In this document: positions 25,827 to 33,700 of the stretch, in pieces | How positions within the stretch are numbered: position 1 is the first letter of the stretch | How the letters are laid out: every line of letters begins with the position of its first letter | Assembly: GCA_015709575.1 (NCBI GenBank) | Contig: CP054190.1 | Span: 1,668,616-1,732,615 of the forward strand | Source: Planctomycetia bacterium | Lineage (GTDB): Bacteria; Planctomycetota; Phycisphaerae; UBA1845; Fen-1342 | Direction of reading: 5' to 3' | DNA length: 64,000 nt | Made by a program: the position numbers and the translations under genes | The notes under the pieces: generated by a model | What the model was told of the DNA's origin: nothing | Seen by the model: the letters and a program-made list of their open reading frames with translations, nothing else | Databases searched by the model: none

Positions 25827-27638
25827 ATGAATCCGGGCGCTCTCGACGGCGGAACTGCGCAACGATCCAGCGCTTGTACCGCGCGGCCGTTCATGTGGCG
25901 TTTCGCGCTGGCTGCCGCGCTGCTGCTGGCGTGCATGCCGCTGCTCGCCTGGCGGGGGATCGTCGAGAACTCCGTCACGATCGACGAATTCGCGCACATG
26001 CCCGCCGGCTATTCCTATTGGCGAACGGGCGAGTTCGGCCTCTACAACAAGAACCCGCCGCTCGTGAAGCTGCTCGCCACGCTGCCGTGGCTGATCTCAT
26101 CGCCGGCATTTGAAGCCGAGTGGACGCAACGCGTCCGTCAGCCGCAATTCGCCGCTTGGGAGCCGTGGGTCGTCGGCGAGTGGTTTCTGCGAGCCAACGC
26201 GCGAGAATACGACGCGCTTTTTGCGCAGACGCGGTGGATGACGCTGCTGCTGGGTGTTTTGGGCGGGGTGGTGGTGTGGCTGTGGTCGTCGCAACTCTTC
26301 GGGCCGTGGGCCGGGTTGCTGTCCCTGTCGGCTTATGTGTTCTGTCCCACCGTACTGGCGCACGCATCGGTCGGCACCACGGACATCGGCGCCATGGGAC
26401 TGTTCGGGCTGGCGGCGTATGCCCTATGGGCCTACGGCCAACGGCCGACTCTGGCGCGCTTGTTGCTGGCAGGTGCGGCGCTGGGGCTGGCCCTGGCGGC
26501 AAAGCTCACGGCGCTGCTGCTGCTGGCGGCGCTGCCGCTGCTGATGCTGGTGATGCTCGGGCGCGACGTGCTGCGATCTTCGGAGGAGACGCCCTTCGGC
26601 CGGATCGTGCGTCCGTGGGCGCTGCCGCTGGTCATCATGCCGCTGGCGGCGCTGCTCGTGATCAACGCATCCTACGGATTCCGGGGGTCCACGACCGCAG
26701 CCTGGCAGGGGCCGTTTGACAGTCGCGGCGCTGCGCAACTCGCTGGAGTGATGCGGCTGGTGCCGCTGCCCTTCCCGGTTGATTACGTGCGCGGCTTTGA
26801 TCAACAGCAGGCGGACATTGAGCGTTTGGACATCGAGTTCCTGTATTTCGCCGGCGACGTGTCTTTGAAGGGCTGGTGGTACTACTTCCCGGCCGCCTTC
26901 GCACTGAAGGAGCCGGTCGCGCTGGTGGTGCTGGTGATGTTGGCATTGCTGACGCTCTGTGCGCCATTGCGCGGCGGGCGGGACGGCCTGCTGTTCCTGC
27001 TGCTGCCGCTGGCGGTCGTGATGTCGTACATGATGTTCTTCAATCGATTGAACATCGGCGTGCGGTACCTGTTGCCCGCCTATCCGCTGCTGTTCGTGCT
27101 GATCGGAAGGCCGGCATTGGTGGTTTTCCCGGCCGGCGGATCGGCATGCGGGACTGCTGCGGCGGCGCGTGGGCGCGTCGCGCGGAGGGCGCTCGGTGCC
27201 ACCGTGGCCGGACTGGCCGCATGGCAGGGAATCGCCGTGGCGCGCGGCGGGCCGGACTACCTGAGCTTTTTCAGCGAAGCAATCGGCGGCGGTGAGCAGG
27301 GCGGGCGATACCTGCTGGACTCGAACCTGGACTGGGGGCAGGATCTCAAGCGCTTGGGCGAGTTCGTCAAAGACGATCCGCGGCAGCCGTTATACCTCGC
27401 GGCATTCGGGCACGTTGATCCGGCGCAGTACGGGGTCGCATATGCCCCGCCGCCCGAAGCGCCCGCCCCGGGGCGCTGGATCGTCAGTCAGAACTACCTG
27501 GCCGGAATGGGGTATCCGATGATGTACACCGCGCCGGTGACGCTGCGACCGCACTTACGCGTCAAGTGGCTGCGCGATCAAACGCCGACGGCGCGGATTG
27601 GTCGGTCGTTCCTTGTGTTTGACGTCCACGCGCCGTGA
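25827..27638 (+). CDS. GT39/ArnT-like polytopic glycosyltransferase
   Basis: A 603-residue protein with about 11-12 membrane helices. The first periplasmic loop has NSVTIDEFAHMPAGYSYW, where the acidic D-E pair is the signature of polyprenyl-phosphate-dependent GT-C enzymes, followed by GLYNKNPPLVKLLATLPWL. A later MFFNRLNIGVRYLLPAYPLL also matches the GT39/PMT pattern. The C-terminal soluble part has LLDSNLDWGQDLKRLGEFV, which recurs in related planctomycete proteins. It probably transfers a sugar from a polyprenyl-phosphate donor to protein or lipid at the outer face of the inner membrane. It starts 47 bp after the GHL10 gene and may share its transcript. A bidirectional terminator follows. 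Confidence 0.82.
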   Translation: MNPGALDGGTAQRSSACTARPFMWRFALAAALLLACMPLLAWRGIVENSVTIDEFAHMPAGYSYWRTGEFGLYNKNPPLVKLLATLPWLISSPAFEAEWTQRVRQPQFAAWEPWVVGEWFLRANAREYDALFAQTRWMTLLLGVLGGVVVWLWSSQLFGPWAGLLSLSAYVFCPTVLAHASVGTTDIGAMGLFGLAAYALWAYGQRPTLARLLLAGAALGLALAAKLTALLLLAALPLLMLVMLGRDVLRSSEETPFGRIVRPWALPLVIMPLAALLVINASYGFRGSTTAAWQGPFDSRGAAQLAGVMRLVPLPFPVDYVRGFDQQQADIERLDIEFLYFAGDVSLKGWWYYFPAAFALKEPVALVVLVMLALLTLCAPLRGGRDGLLFLLLPLAVVMSYMMFFNRLNIGVRYLLPAYPLLFVLIGRPALVVFPAGGSACGTAAAARGRVARRALGATVAGLAAWQGIAVARGGPDYLSFFSEAIGGGEQGGRYLLDSNLDWGQDLKRLGEFVKDDPRQPLYLAAFGHVDPAQYGVAYAPPPEAPAPGRWIVSQNYLAGMGYPMMYTAPVTLRPHLRVKWLRDQTPTARIGRSFLVFDVHAP

Positions 27639-27947
27639 ATGGCGGGGGCGGAGCGAGCGGGCGTGAGGGCGCCATCACCGGGATGGGTTGGATCGGCGAC
27701 CTCGCGCCGGACGCGACCGGGCTTGGCGGCCGCGGGTGGCGGGGCTTGCCGCAGGGGACGGGATCGCGTCTGCGCGTCGGACGGTGTGGCGGTAACAAGA
27801 AACCGGTCCGCCTGACCCTGCGCATGGGAGAGGCGGACCGGCTTTCTGAGAGAGTGCCCGGACGCACAGGGGCCGTACATCGACGCGGCGTCCGGAACGC
27901 AAAAATGGGTTGCGGCGAGTCAGCCGCAACGGATAAACCGCGAATGC
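27639..27947. other. Intergenic gap between convergent genes
   Basis: A 309-bp stretch between the GT39-like gene and the PEP-CTERM gene. Apart from the hairpin at 27798-27847 I see no convincing gene or site. Confidence 0.6.
27798..27847. terminator. Bidirectional intrinsic terminator
   Basis: A perfect 11-bp stem, CCGGTCCGCCT (27803-27813) with AGGCGGACCGG (27831-27841), has a 17-base loop. It is extended by AGAAA/TTTCT around a bulged C, which gives short T-runs on both strands. It lies between converging genes, where such a structure would serve both. Confidence 0.75.
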
Positions 27948-29042
27948 TCAGCGACGGCGCAGCGCGAGCAGGCCCGCGAAGGCCAGGATCGTCAGCGACG
28001 CCGGCTCCGGCACCACGACCTTGAAGGCCTGGATGCCGTTGTTCGTGTTCATGGCATAGAGCGGCCAGAAGCGCTCGCTGCCTGTGTCCACCAGCTTACC
28101 GAAGGCGACGGCGCTTGTGCCGTTGCCGTTCGCATTGTCGGGGGCCGTAAGGTCGAGCGACGCGATCGCCGACAGTGACGTGGTCGTTCCGTCGACGTTC
28201 GTCACGTCATACAGGCGGACGATGGACGTGACCGTGTCGATGGTCGCCAGCAGGGCGGTGCCGTCGAGGAAGGCATAGTCCATGCCGCGCTCACTGGCCG
28301 ACGTAAGCTGGATGCTGGTGACAAGCGTGGCCACGCCACCGCTGAAGTCGGCGACGCGCAGGCGGCCCGTCCCGCCGGAGCTTTGCGTGCCGTAGAGGGT
28401 GTCACCGTCGACGCCGGCGATGCTGAGGCGGAAGTCACCGGCGTTCGGCGGCGAGCCTGCGAACGCGGGGCGCGTCAGCGTATTGGTGTTCGTGTCGAGG
28501 ACGGCAAAACCGTTGTTCCCGGCGACAGCGGGGTTGTTGCTGTACCCGGCGGCCAGCAGATCGCCCCAGACATCGACGTCATCGCCGATGCGCGAGCCGG
28601 GAAGCCCCGCATCACCCGAGTACACGTTCACCGGAGCGGCGGCTTCGCCGGCCCAGTGATAAACGCGGTAGGGGCTGGTGGTGCTGTTCGTTGTCAGGTT
28701 GGTGCCATAGATCTGGCCGGTTCGCGTGACGCCGACCGTGTTCAGCGCGCGAGCGCCGCCGGCGATGCCGGTCGTGTCCAGCAGTCCGGTGGCCGCGCCG
28801 GTCAGCGGGTCCAGGATGCGAACGCTCAGCGCGTTCGTCACGTAGACGTTGCCGTTGACGGGGTTGACCGCCATGCTGCGTTGTTCATTGTTGTTAGCCA
28901 GGTAGGTGATGCCGTTCTCACCCGGAGCCCACCAGCCATCACCGTTGAACCCCCACGAGGTCATCGGGCTGAGCGTGGGTGTGCCGGCAAGGGCGGCGGG
29001 CGCGACGAGAACCGCCGCAGCGGACAATAGCAGCCTGCGCAT
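27948..29042 (-). CDS. PEP-CTERM sorting-signal protein
   Basis: A 364-residue secreted protein. A signal peptide (MRRLLLSAAAVLVAPAALAG) precedes a beta-propeller-like body (NEQRSMAVNPVNGNVYVTN, NTVGVTRTGQIYGTNLT, ERGMDYAFLDGTALLATID). The C-terminal sorting signal is VVPEPASLTILAFAGLLALRRR, with the V-P-E-P motif, a hydrophobic stretch and an Arg cluster. PEP-CTERM proteins are cut and anchored or released by an exosortase. ATG 29042 has AGGAGGAG about seven bases upstream; longer in-frame openings lack a signal peptide. The upstream gap carries a predicted promoter and GTTATATAAC. The binding or enzymatic role is not identifiable. Confidence 0.88.
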   Translation of the reverse strand: MRRLLLSAAAVLVAPAALAGTPTLSPMTSWGFNGDGWWAPGENGITYLANNNEQRSMAVNPVNGNVYVTNALSVRILDPLTGAATGLLDTTGIAGGARALNTVGVTRTGQIYGTNLTTNSTTSPYRVYHWAGEAAAPVNVYSGDAGLPGSRIGDDVDVWGDLLAAGYSNNPAVAGNNGFAVLDTNTNTLTRPAFAGSPPNAGDFRLSIAGVDGDTLYGTQSSGGTGRLRVADFSGGVATLVTSIQLTSASERGMDYAFLDGTALLATIDTVTSIVRLYDVTNVDGTTTSLSAIASLDLTAPDNANGNGTSAVAFGKLVDTGSERFWPLYAMNTNNGIQAFKVVVPEPASLTILAFAGLLALRRR

Positions 29043-29229
29043 GAGCGAAACTCCTCCTCTCCTCAGAAGTTGTTCGCACCGACCAGTCTGTCGATGCGAG
29101 CGTTTCATCCAACCGCCGAGACGCGTCCGCCTTAACGAGGCGGCAACTCGACGGATTCGCGCTGCCCGGCGCGGAAGTGAGCGAACAGGGGGGACAAGCG
29201 CCGGGCGTCGCTGGTCGTCCTCCACGACC

Positions 29230-29239
29230 GTTATATAAC
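29230..29239. promoter_or_regulatory. Palindrome GTTATATAAC, copy 2
   Basis: A perfect palindrome that overlaps the predicted -10 of the PEP-CTERM promoter at its start-site side. This is a repressor-like position, in contrast to copies 1 and 3, which lie upstream of the -35. Confidence 0.5.
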
Positions 29240-29266
29240 ATACCGGTTTCGATTCCGACGTGTCAA
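29237..29266 (-). promoter_or_regulatory. Candidate promoter of the PEP-CTERM gene
   Basis: On the minus strand a perfect -35 TTGACA (29261-29266) and TATGTT (29237-29242) are separated by 18 bp, about 195 bp before the ATG at 29042. Confidence 0.55.
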
Positions 29267-29324
29267 CGCTTTCTTCAATCTGGCGCGGCCGCGGCGCGCG
29301 GACAGGACGGGGTTCCCCACCTCA

Positions 29325-29333
29325 TGCTATAAC
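29325..29333 (+). promoter_or_regulatory. Extended -10 element upstream of the phosphoesterase gene
   Basis: TGCTATAAC (TG at 29325, TATAAC 29328-29333) lies 43 bp before the ATG at 29377. No good -35 is present, as is common for extended -10 promoters. Confidence 0.45.
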
Positions 29334-29376
29334 GCGGAACCGCGGGTATGAAACTACCCGGGCATCGGAGCGAAGC

Positions 29377-30450
29377 ATGGCGATTACGCGGCGCGTCTTC
29401 CTGGGCGGCACGGCGGCGACCGGGATTTCTCTGCTGATCCCCGGCTGTAGCAGTCACCGGCGCCTGCTTGATGCGACCGGATCCAGCGACCCGGTGGGGT
29501 CGCCGGCGTTTCGATTCGTCCACCTGACGGACATGCACGTCACCCCAAAGCGAATGGGGGACAAGGGTTATGCGGCATGCATCGAGAGCGTGCGGTCGCT
29601 CGCTCCGCGGCCGGCCTTCGCTCTCATGGGGGGGGACCTGGCATTCGATGGCCTCTACACGCCCAAGCGCGACTTTGACGAGCAGATTCGACTCTATCGC
29701 GAGATTTCGCAGGGATTGGGTGTGCCGCACTACCCGTGCATGGGAAACCATGACGTGCTGGGATGGTCTTCGCGACGCAAGGTCGAGGTGTCTGACCCCG
29801 ATCTGGGTAAGCGCATGATCCTGGATCGCCTGGAGTGGGAAAGTCCTTATTACAGCTTTGATTACGGCGGCTGGCATTTCGCCGTGCTGGATTGCATTCA
29901 CGCGCTCGAAACCGAAAACGGGCCGAGTTATGAGCCGCGGATCGGGGCCGCGCAGCTCGAGTGGCTGGCCCACGATCTCGCGGCAGCCGGCGACCGGCCG
30001 AAGATTTGTGTGACCCACATCGCGGCGTTCTGCAACGTCGGCCAGATCAACGCGGACCCCAAGGCGCTCGCCATGGGGCCCATGGTGCTGCGGGACACGA
30101 AGGAATTGCGGCTTGTCCTCGAGCGCCACGGCGTGACCGCCCTGTTGCAGGGCCACTCGCACCGGATCGAGGAGTATCGATTTCGCGGGGTCTGGTACCT
30201 GACCAGTGCCGCTGTCAGCGGTGCCTGGTGGTCCGGGGCGTGGGTCGGGAACGCACCGGGATATACGGTGTTTGAGTGTCGCGGTGGGCAATTGTCGTGG
30301 GCACATCACGTGTTTCCCTGGGAGGCGCAGCTAGAACCGGAAGACGAGCTGGAACGGACCCGCACGCGCGAGTGGAATGAGGCGGAGGAGGGGCAACGGC
30401 GGCGGCGCGACGAGGAGCGTGCCAGGGTCCGGGAATCGCGCATCGAGTAG
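29377..30450 (+). CDS. Tat-exported calcineurin-like metallophosphoesterase
   Basis: A 357-residue protein. The N-terminus ITRRVFLGGTAATGISLLIP followed by GCSS is a twin-arginine signal ending in a lipobox-like Cys. The metal-binding motifs of the calcineurin-like family are complete and in order: HLTDMHV, MGGDLAFDG, MGNHDVLG, VTHIAAFC and GHSHRIEEY. The enzyme should hydrolyse phosphomono- or diesters outside the cytoplasm with a two-metal centre; the substrate is unknown. The C-terminal ~35 residues are highly charged. ATG 29377 has GGAG six bases upstream and gives the intact RR motif near the N-terminus. The palindrome and promoter of the next gene follow directly. Confidence 0.92.
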   Translation: MAITRRVFLGGTAATGISLLIPGCSSHRRLLDATGSSDPVGSPAFRFVHLTDMHVTPKRMGDKGYAACIESVRSLAPRPAFALMGGDLAFDGLYTPKRDFDEQIRLYREISQGLGVPHYPCMGNHDVLGWSSRRKVEVSDPDLGKRMILDRLEWESPYYSFDYGGWHFAVLDCIHALETENGPSYEPRIGAAQLEWLAHDLAAAGDRPKICVTHIAAFCNVGQINADPKALAMGPMVLRDTKELRLVLERHGVTALLQGHSHRIEEYRFRGVWYLTSAAVSGAWWSGAWVGNAPGYTVFECRGGQLSWAHHVFPWEAQLEPEDELERTRTREWNEAEEGQRRRRDEERARVRESRIE

Positions 30451-30459
30451 CGCTGATCG

Positions 30460-30469
30460 GTTATATAAC
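30460..30469. promoter_or_regulatory. Palindrome GTTATATAAC, copy 3
   Basis: A perfect palindrome two bases upstream of the predicted -35 of the 1514-residue surface protein gene, the same relative position as copy 1. Confidence 0.5.
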
Positions 30470-30471
30470 GC

Positions 30472-30500
30472 TTGTTCGCGGTCGGCCCGGGGGGTAAATT
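30472..30500 (+). promoter_or_regulatory. Candidate promoter of the modular dockerin-like protein gene
   Basis: TTGTTC (30472-30477) and TAAATT (30495-30500) are separated by 17 bp. They lie about 230 bp before the ATG at 30732, giving a long leader. Confidence 0.5.
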
Positions 30501-30507
30501 AGGCGCT

Positions 30508-30731
30508 AAGGAGGAGGGAGTTTGCGCGGCGGAAGCGGCGCGGCGCCCGCGGGAAGCAGCCTGCATGTCCGATCCCGCGAGCCTTCGGTCCGCACCGCGG
30601 TTCTCTTCGTCCTTCGATTGAGTTGGTATCCCGATCGCGACTGGGAGGGCGGGTGCGCCCGCCTCCGGCAACGCGGTCCAATCAACCTGCGGACCGGATG
30701 GGTCCGCCGATTCACCAGGAGGCCAAGCGAA
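30508..30731 (+). promoter_or_regulatory. Long 5' leader with a strong internal ribosome site
   Basis: AAGGAGG (30508-30514) is followed eight bases later by TTG 30522, in frame with the downstream gene and open for 70 codons before its ATG. AGGAGG (30717-30722) serves the ATG at 30732. A hairpin GCGGACC-GGATG-GGTCCGC (30689-30707) lies just before the second ribosome site. The leader could be a regulated untranslated region or encode an N-terminal extension. Confidence 0.4.
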
Positions 30732-33700
30732 ATGACACGATCGTTCACACGCTCCGCGTTGGCGGCGGCGGCGGCTCTGCTCACACCGCTTGCGGCGTGG
30801 GCACAGTTTCCGTCGGAGTTGGTCGGATTCAACGGCCCGCCGATCGATGATCCGGCCACGTCGCAGGAGATGTTCCGCTCGCCGCGCCTGTCAGGCACGA
30901 CCAGCGCCTACATCCTCGCCAACACCTCGGAGGCCGTGGTTGACAACCAGGCGTCCTATCGGGCCTCCGGCTTCCAGACCGAAGGCGCGGCGGCTGAGTT
31001 CATTTTCTTCAAGTGGGTGAACGTCGCGGACGATTCGGCGTGGGTTCGCGTGACGACGCTCAATACAGCCAGCCGACCGAACCCGGCCCTGCACACGCAG
31101 GGCAAGGTTCGCATGAAGATCACCAACACCGGTGACTTCTTTAACGGCGCCCTGGGCGTGTGCCTGGGTATTCGCGAGACGGGCGCAATCGTCCCGCAGT
31201 TGAAGGACGGCGGCGTGGCCGGTGACGTGGAGTGGGTCGGCGTCAGCACGACTCCAAATGGCATCATCGCCGGTGCGAACGGGATCGTGAATTCGACCGC
31301 CGCCGGCGACGACGTGCAGGTCTATCCGCTCAGCACGGACGTCTCCGCGCTGCCCACCGGCACAGCCGTCATCCTGCCCGGCGCAAACAACATCATTGAT
31401 ACGGTGCCCGGCGGCGATGATCAGCTTCGCGCCGGTTATACGATCGGGTCGAACGGCGAGCGCACCCCGATTCCGGTGGTGACGCTGCCGGTCAGCCCGG
31501 TTCCGGTGGAACTCGAGTGGGATCTGGCGACCGGCACGGTGACGGTAGACGGCAGTCCGATCCTGGCCGGATATGCCGGGCTGGTCGGCGACGGCGTGCT
31601 GAGCGCCCCGAACAACCGCGGTACGCTGGAGCACATCGCGTTTACAAAAGTCAGCGGCGATTCCGGCACGCTGATGCAGGTCTGGATCGACGAACTGCAG
31701 TTCGAGGCGCCGGTGCAGGATCCTGTCTCGTCGCCGCGCGTGGTCGGCCCGATCATCAACGGCGACACGTCGGTGACCGTCACGGACATTCAGTTCCAGG
31801 CCGATCTTGTCGAGCTTCTCCGCAACAACGTGGTGGTCGATTCCGAGACCGTTTCGACGACGGACCCGGTCGTGTTTGACCTGTCGGGCATCGGCGGCGC
31901 TGCCGTCACCGGCGAGACGTTCGCCGCCCGACAGCGCGTGCTGAGCGTGACCAGCGCCACCTCGACTGCACAGACCGTCCTTGCCACGGCTCCGCCGTTC
32001 ACGTTCTCCGTGCTGCTCGATGAGGGCGGTTCGGGCAGTTGCACTTTCGCGGCGCCGGGCTGGGAGTGGATCGGCGTTACCTCCGTGACGCAGGGCACGT
32101 TCTGGGTGCCGCAGGGCGCGAACTTCGCGCTCGAGGACAACAAGACATGGCAGACGATCGACGTCCCGCTCGACGATCCGACGCTGATCAAGGCCGGTCT
32201 CGGCGGCAACGGCAGCCTGCTGCCCTCGCCAACCGGTAACTACACGATGGACTCGTGGTGGTTCACGATCCGCAGCGGCGCCGGTGTCGGCCCGTGGGAC
32301 GTGCTGATCGACCGTGTCGAGGCGATCGACGTGAACGGCGACGTCATGCGCGTGGCGCTGGCGATGGAGGACGGTACGAACCGCCTGCCGTCAGCCCGCG
32401 GGCAAAGCCCCGAGCAGACGACGCCGACCGGGCCGGACCCGATTACCACCGCGATCACAACATCCGGTTCGTTTGACGGAAACGCGGCGCATCGGCTCAC
32501 CTGGACCTATGACAACACGAATCCCGACCGCTCGCTCGGCATGTTGCAGCGCGTCGGCGCGGCGTGCGCGACTTCCACATTGATCGATGACGACGTCAAG
32601 AAGATTCGCTTCCGGCTGCACGTCCGCACGCGGGATGATGCACCGGTCGTTCCGCTGCCGGTGGTCAATGCACCGGTGGTCGGCAATCAGACGATGATCA
32701 GCGTCACGCACGAAGCGGACGCAACGGCGCTCCAGCTTTATGTGAACGGGGCAGCAGTAGGTGGTCCGATCACGCCGACCGGATCGCAGACAGACATCGC
32801 GGTGTCACTGGTGACCGGCGACGACGTGACGGTGACGCAGACGACTCCGGCGGGAACATCTGAGCCCGCCTATCCGCGTGCTGCGTGGCTGCCGGTGGCG
32901 CCGACGGTTTTCTCCCCGATCCCGGCGAACTCGATCAGTGTGACAGTGAATGGCTGCCTGACGAATGCGTTTGCGACGGCCAGCACCATCCGCGTGTATG
33001 AGCAGGGTAACCCGACGCCGATCGGCTCTGCGGCTGGTGGCACCGCGTCGGTGGTGGTCACTGTTCCGGCGCTCCCTAACCTCACCATCATCTACGCCAC
33101 GCAGGAAGTGAACGGCGAGGAAAGCCTGCCCTCCGCGCTGGTGCAGGTCGGCGCTCCGCCGACGGCCCCGGTCGTCAACCCGCCGCTTCAGGCGGGCGAT
33201 CAGTCGGTGCGCCTCACGAGCGTCAGCACGGTGGCCACGCTGGTCACGATCTACGCCGACGGCAATCCGATCGGCAGCATCAACCCGGCCGGCCAGACGG
33301 CGCTGAACGTTCCGGTGGCTCCGCCGCTCGCGGCGCTGCAGAACATCACTGCGACGGCGTCGAACATCTCCGGCGAGAGTGCGCCGTCCACCGCCAAGCA
33401 GGTTGGCCGCGGAAACGGCGACATCCGCGTAGCGCTCGGCATCCGCGAGACGGAGTTCCCGAACGCTCCGACGTTCCCGGGGATTCCGACTCCGGCCGAC
33501 ATCGGCGCCAACGGCGGCGGGAGCTCCGCCGGCATCGAATGGGTGAACTCCACCACTGGCGGCTCGCCGACCGGATTGCTGGTTGTCCCGAATGCTGGCT
33601 GGCAGACGATGCGGTTTGATCCGGGTGTCGATCCGATCCGCGGATTCGCTGGCGGAACGGCCAACAGCATCTTGACCACTACTACCGGCTACGGCGTGAT

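Larger units (their letters stand above)
29043..29376. other. Divergent regulatory gap
   Basis: A 334-bp stretch between the divergent PEP-CTERM and phosphoesterase genes. It contains the predicted minus-strand promoter, a GTTATATAAC copy and an extended -10 for the plus-strand gene, all listed separately. About 185 bp of 5' leader precede the PEP-CTERM start. Confidence 0.55.
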
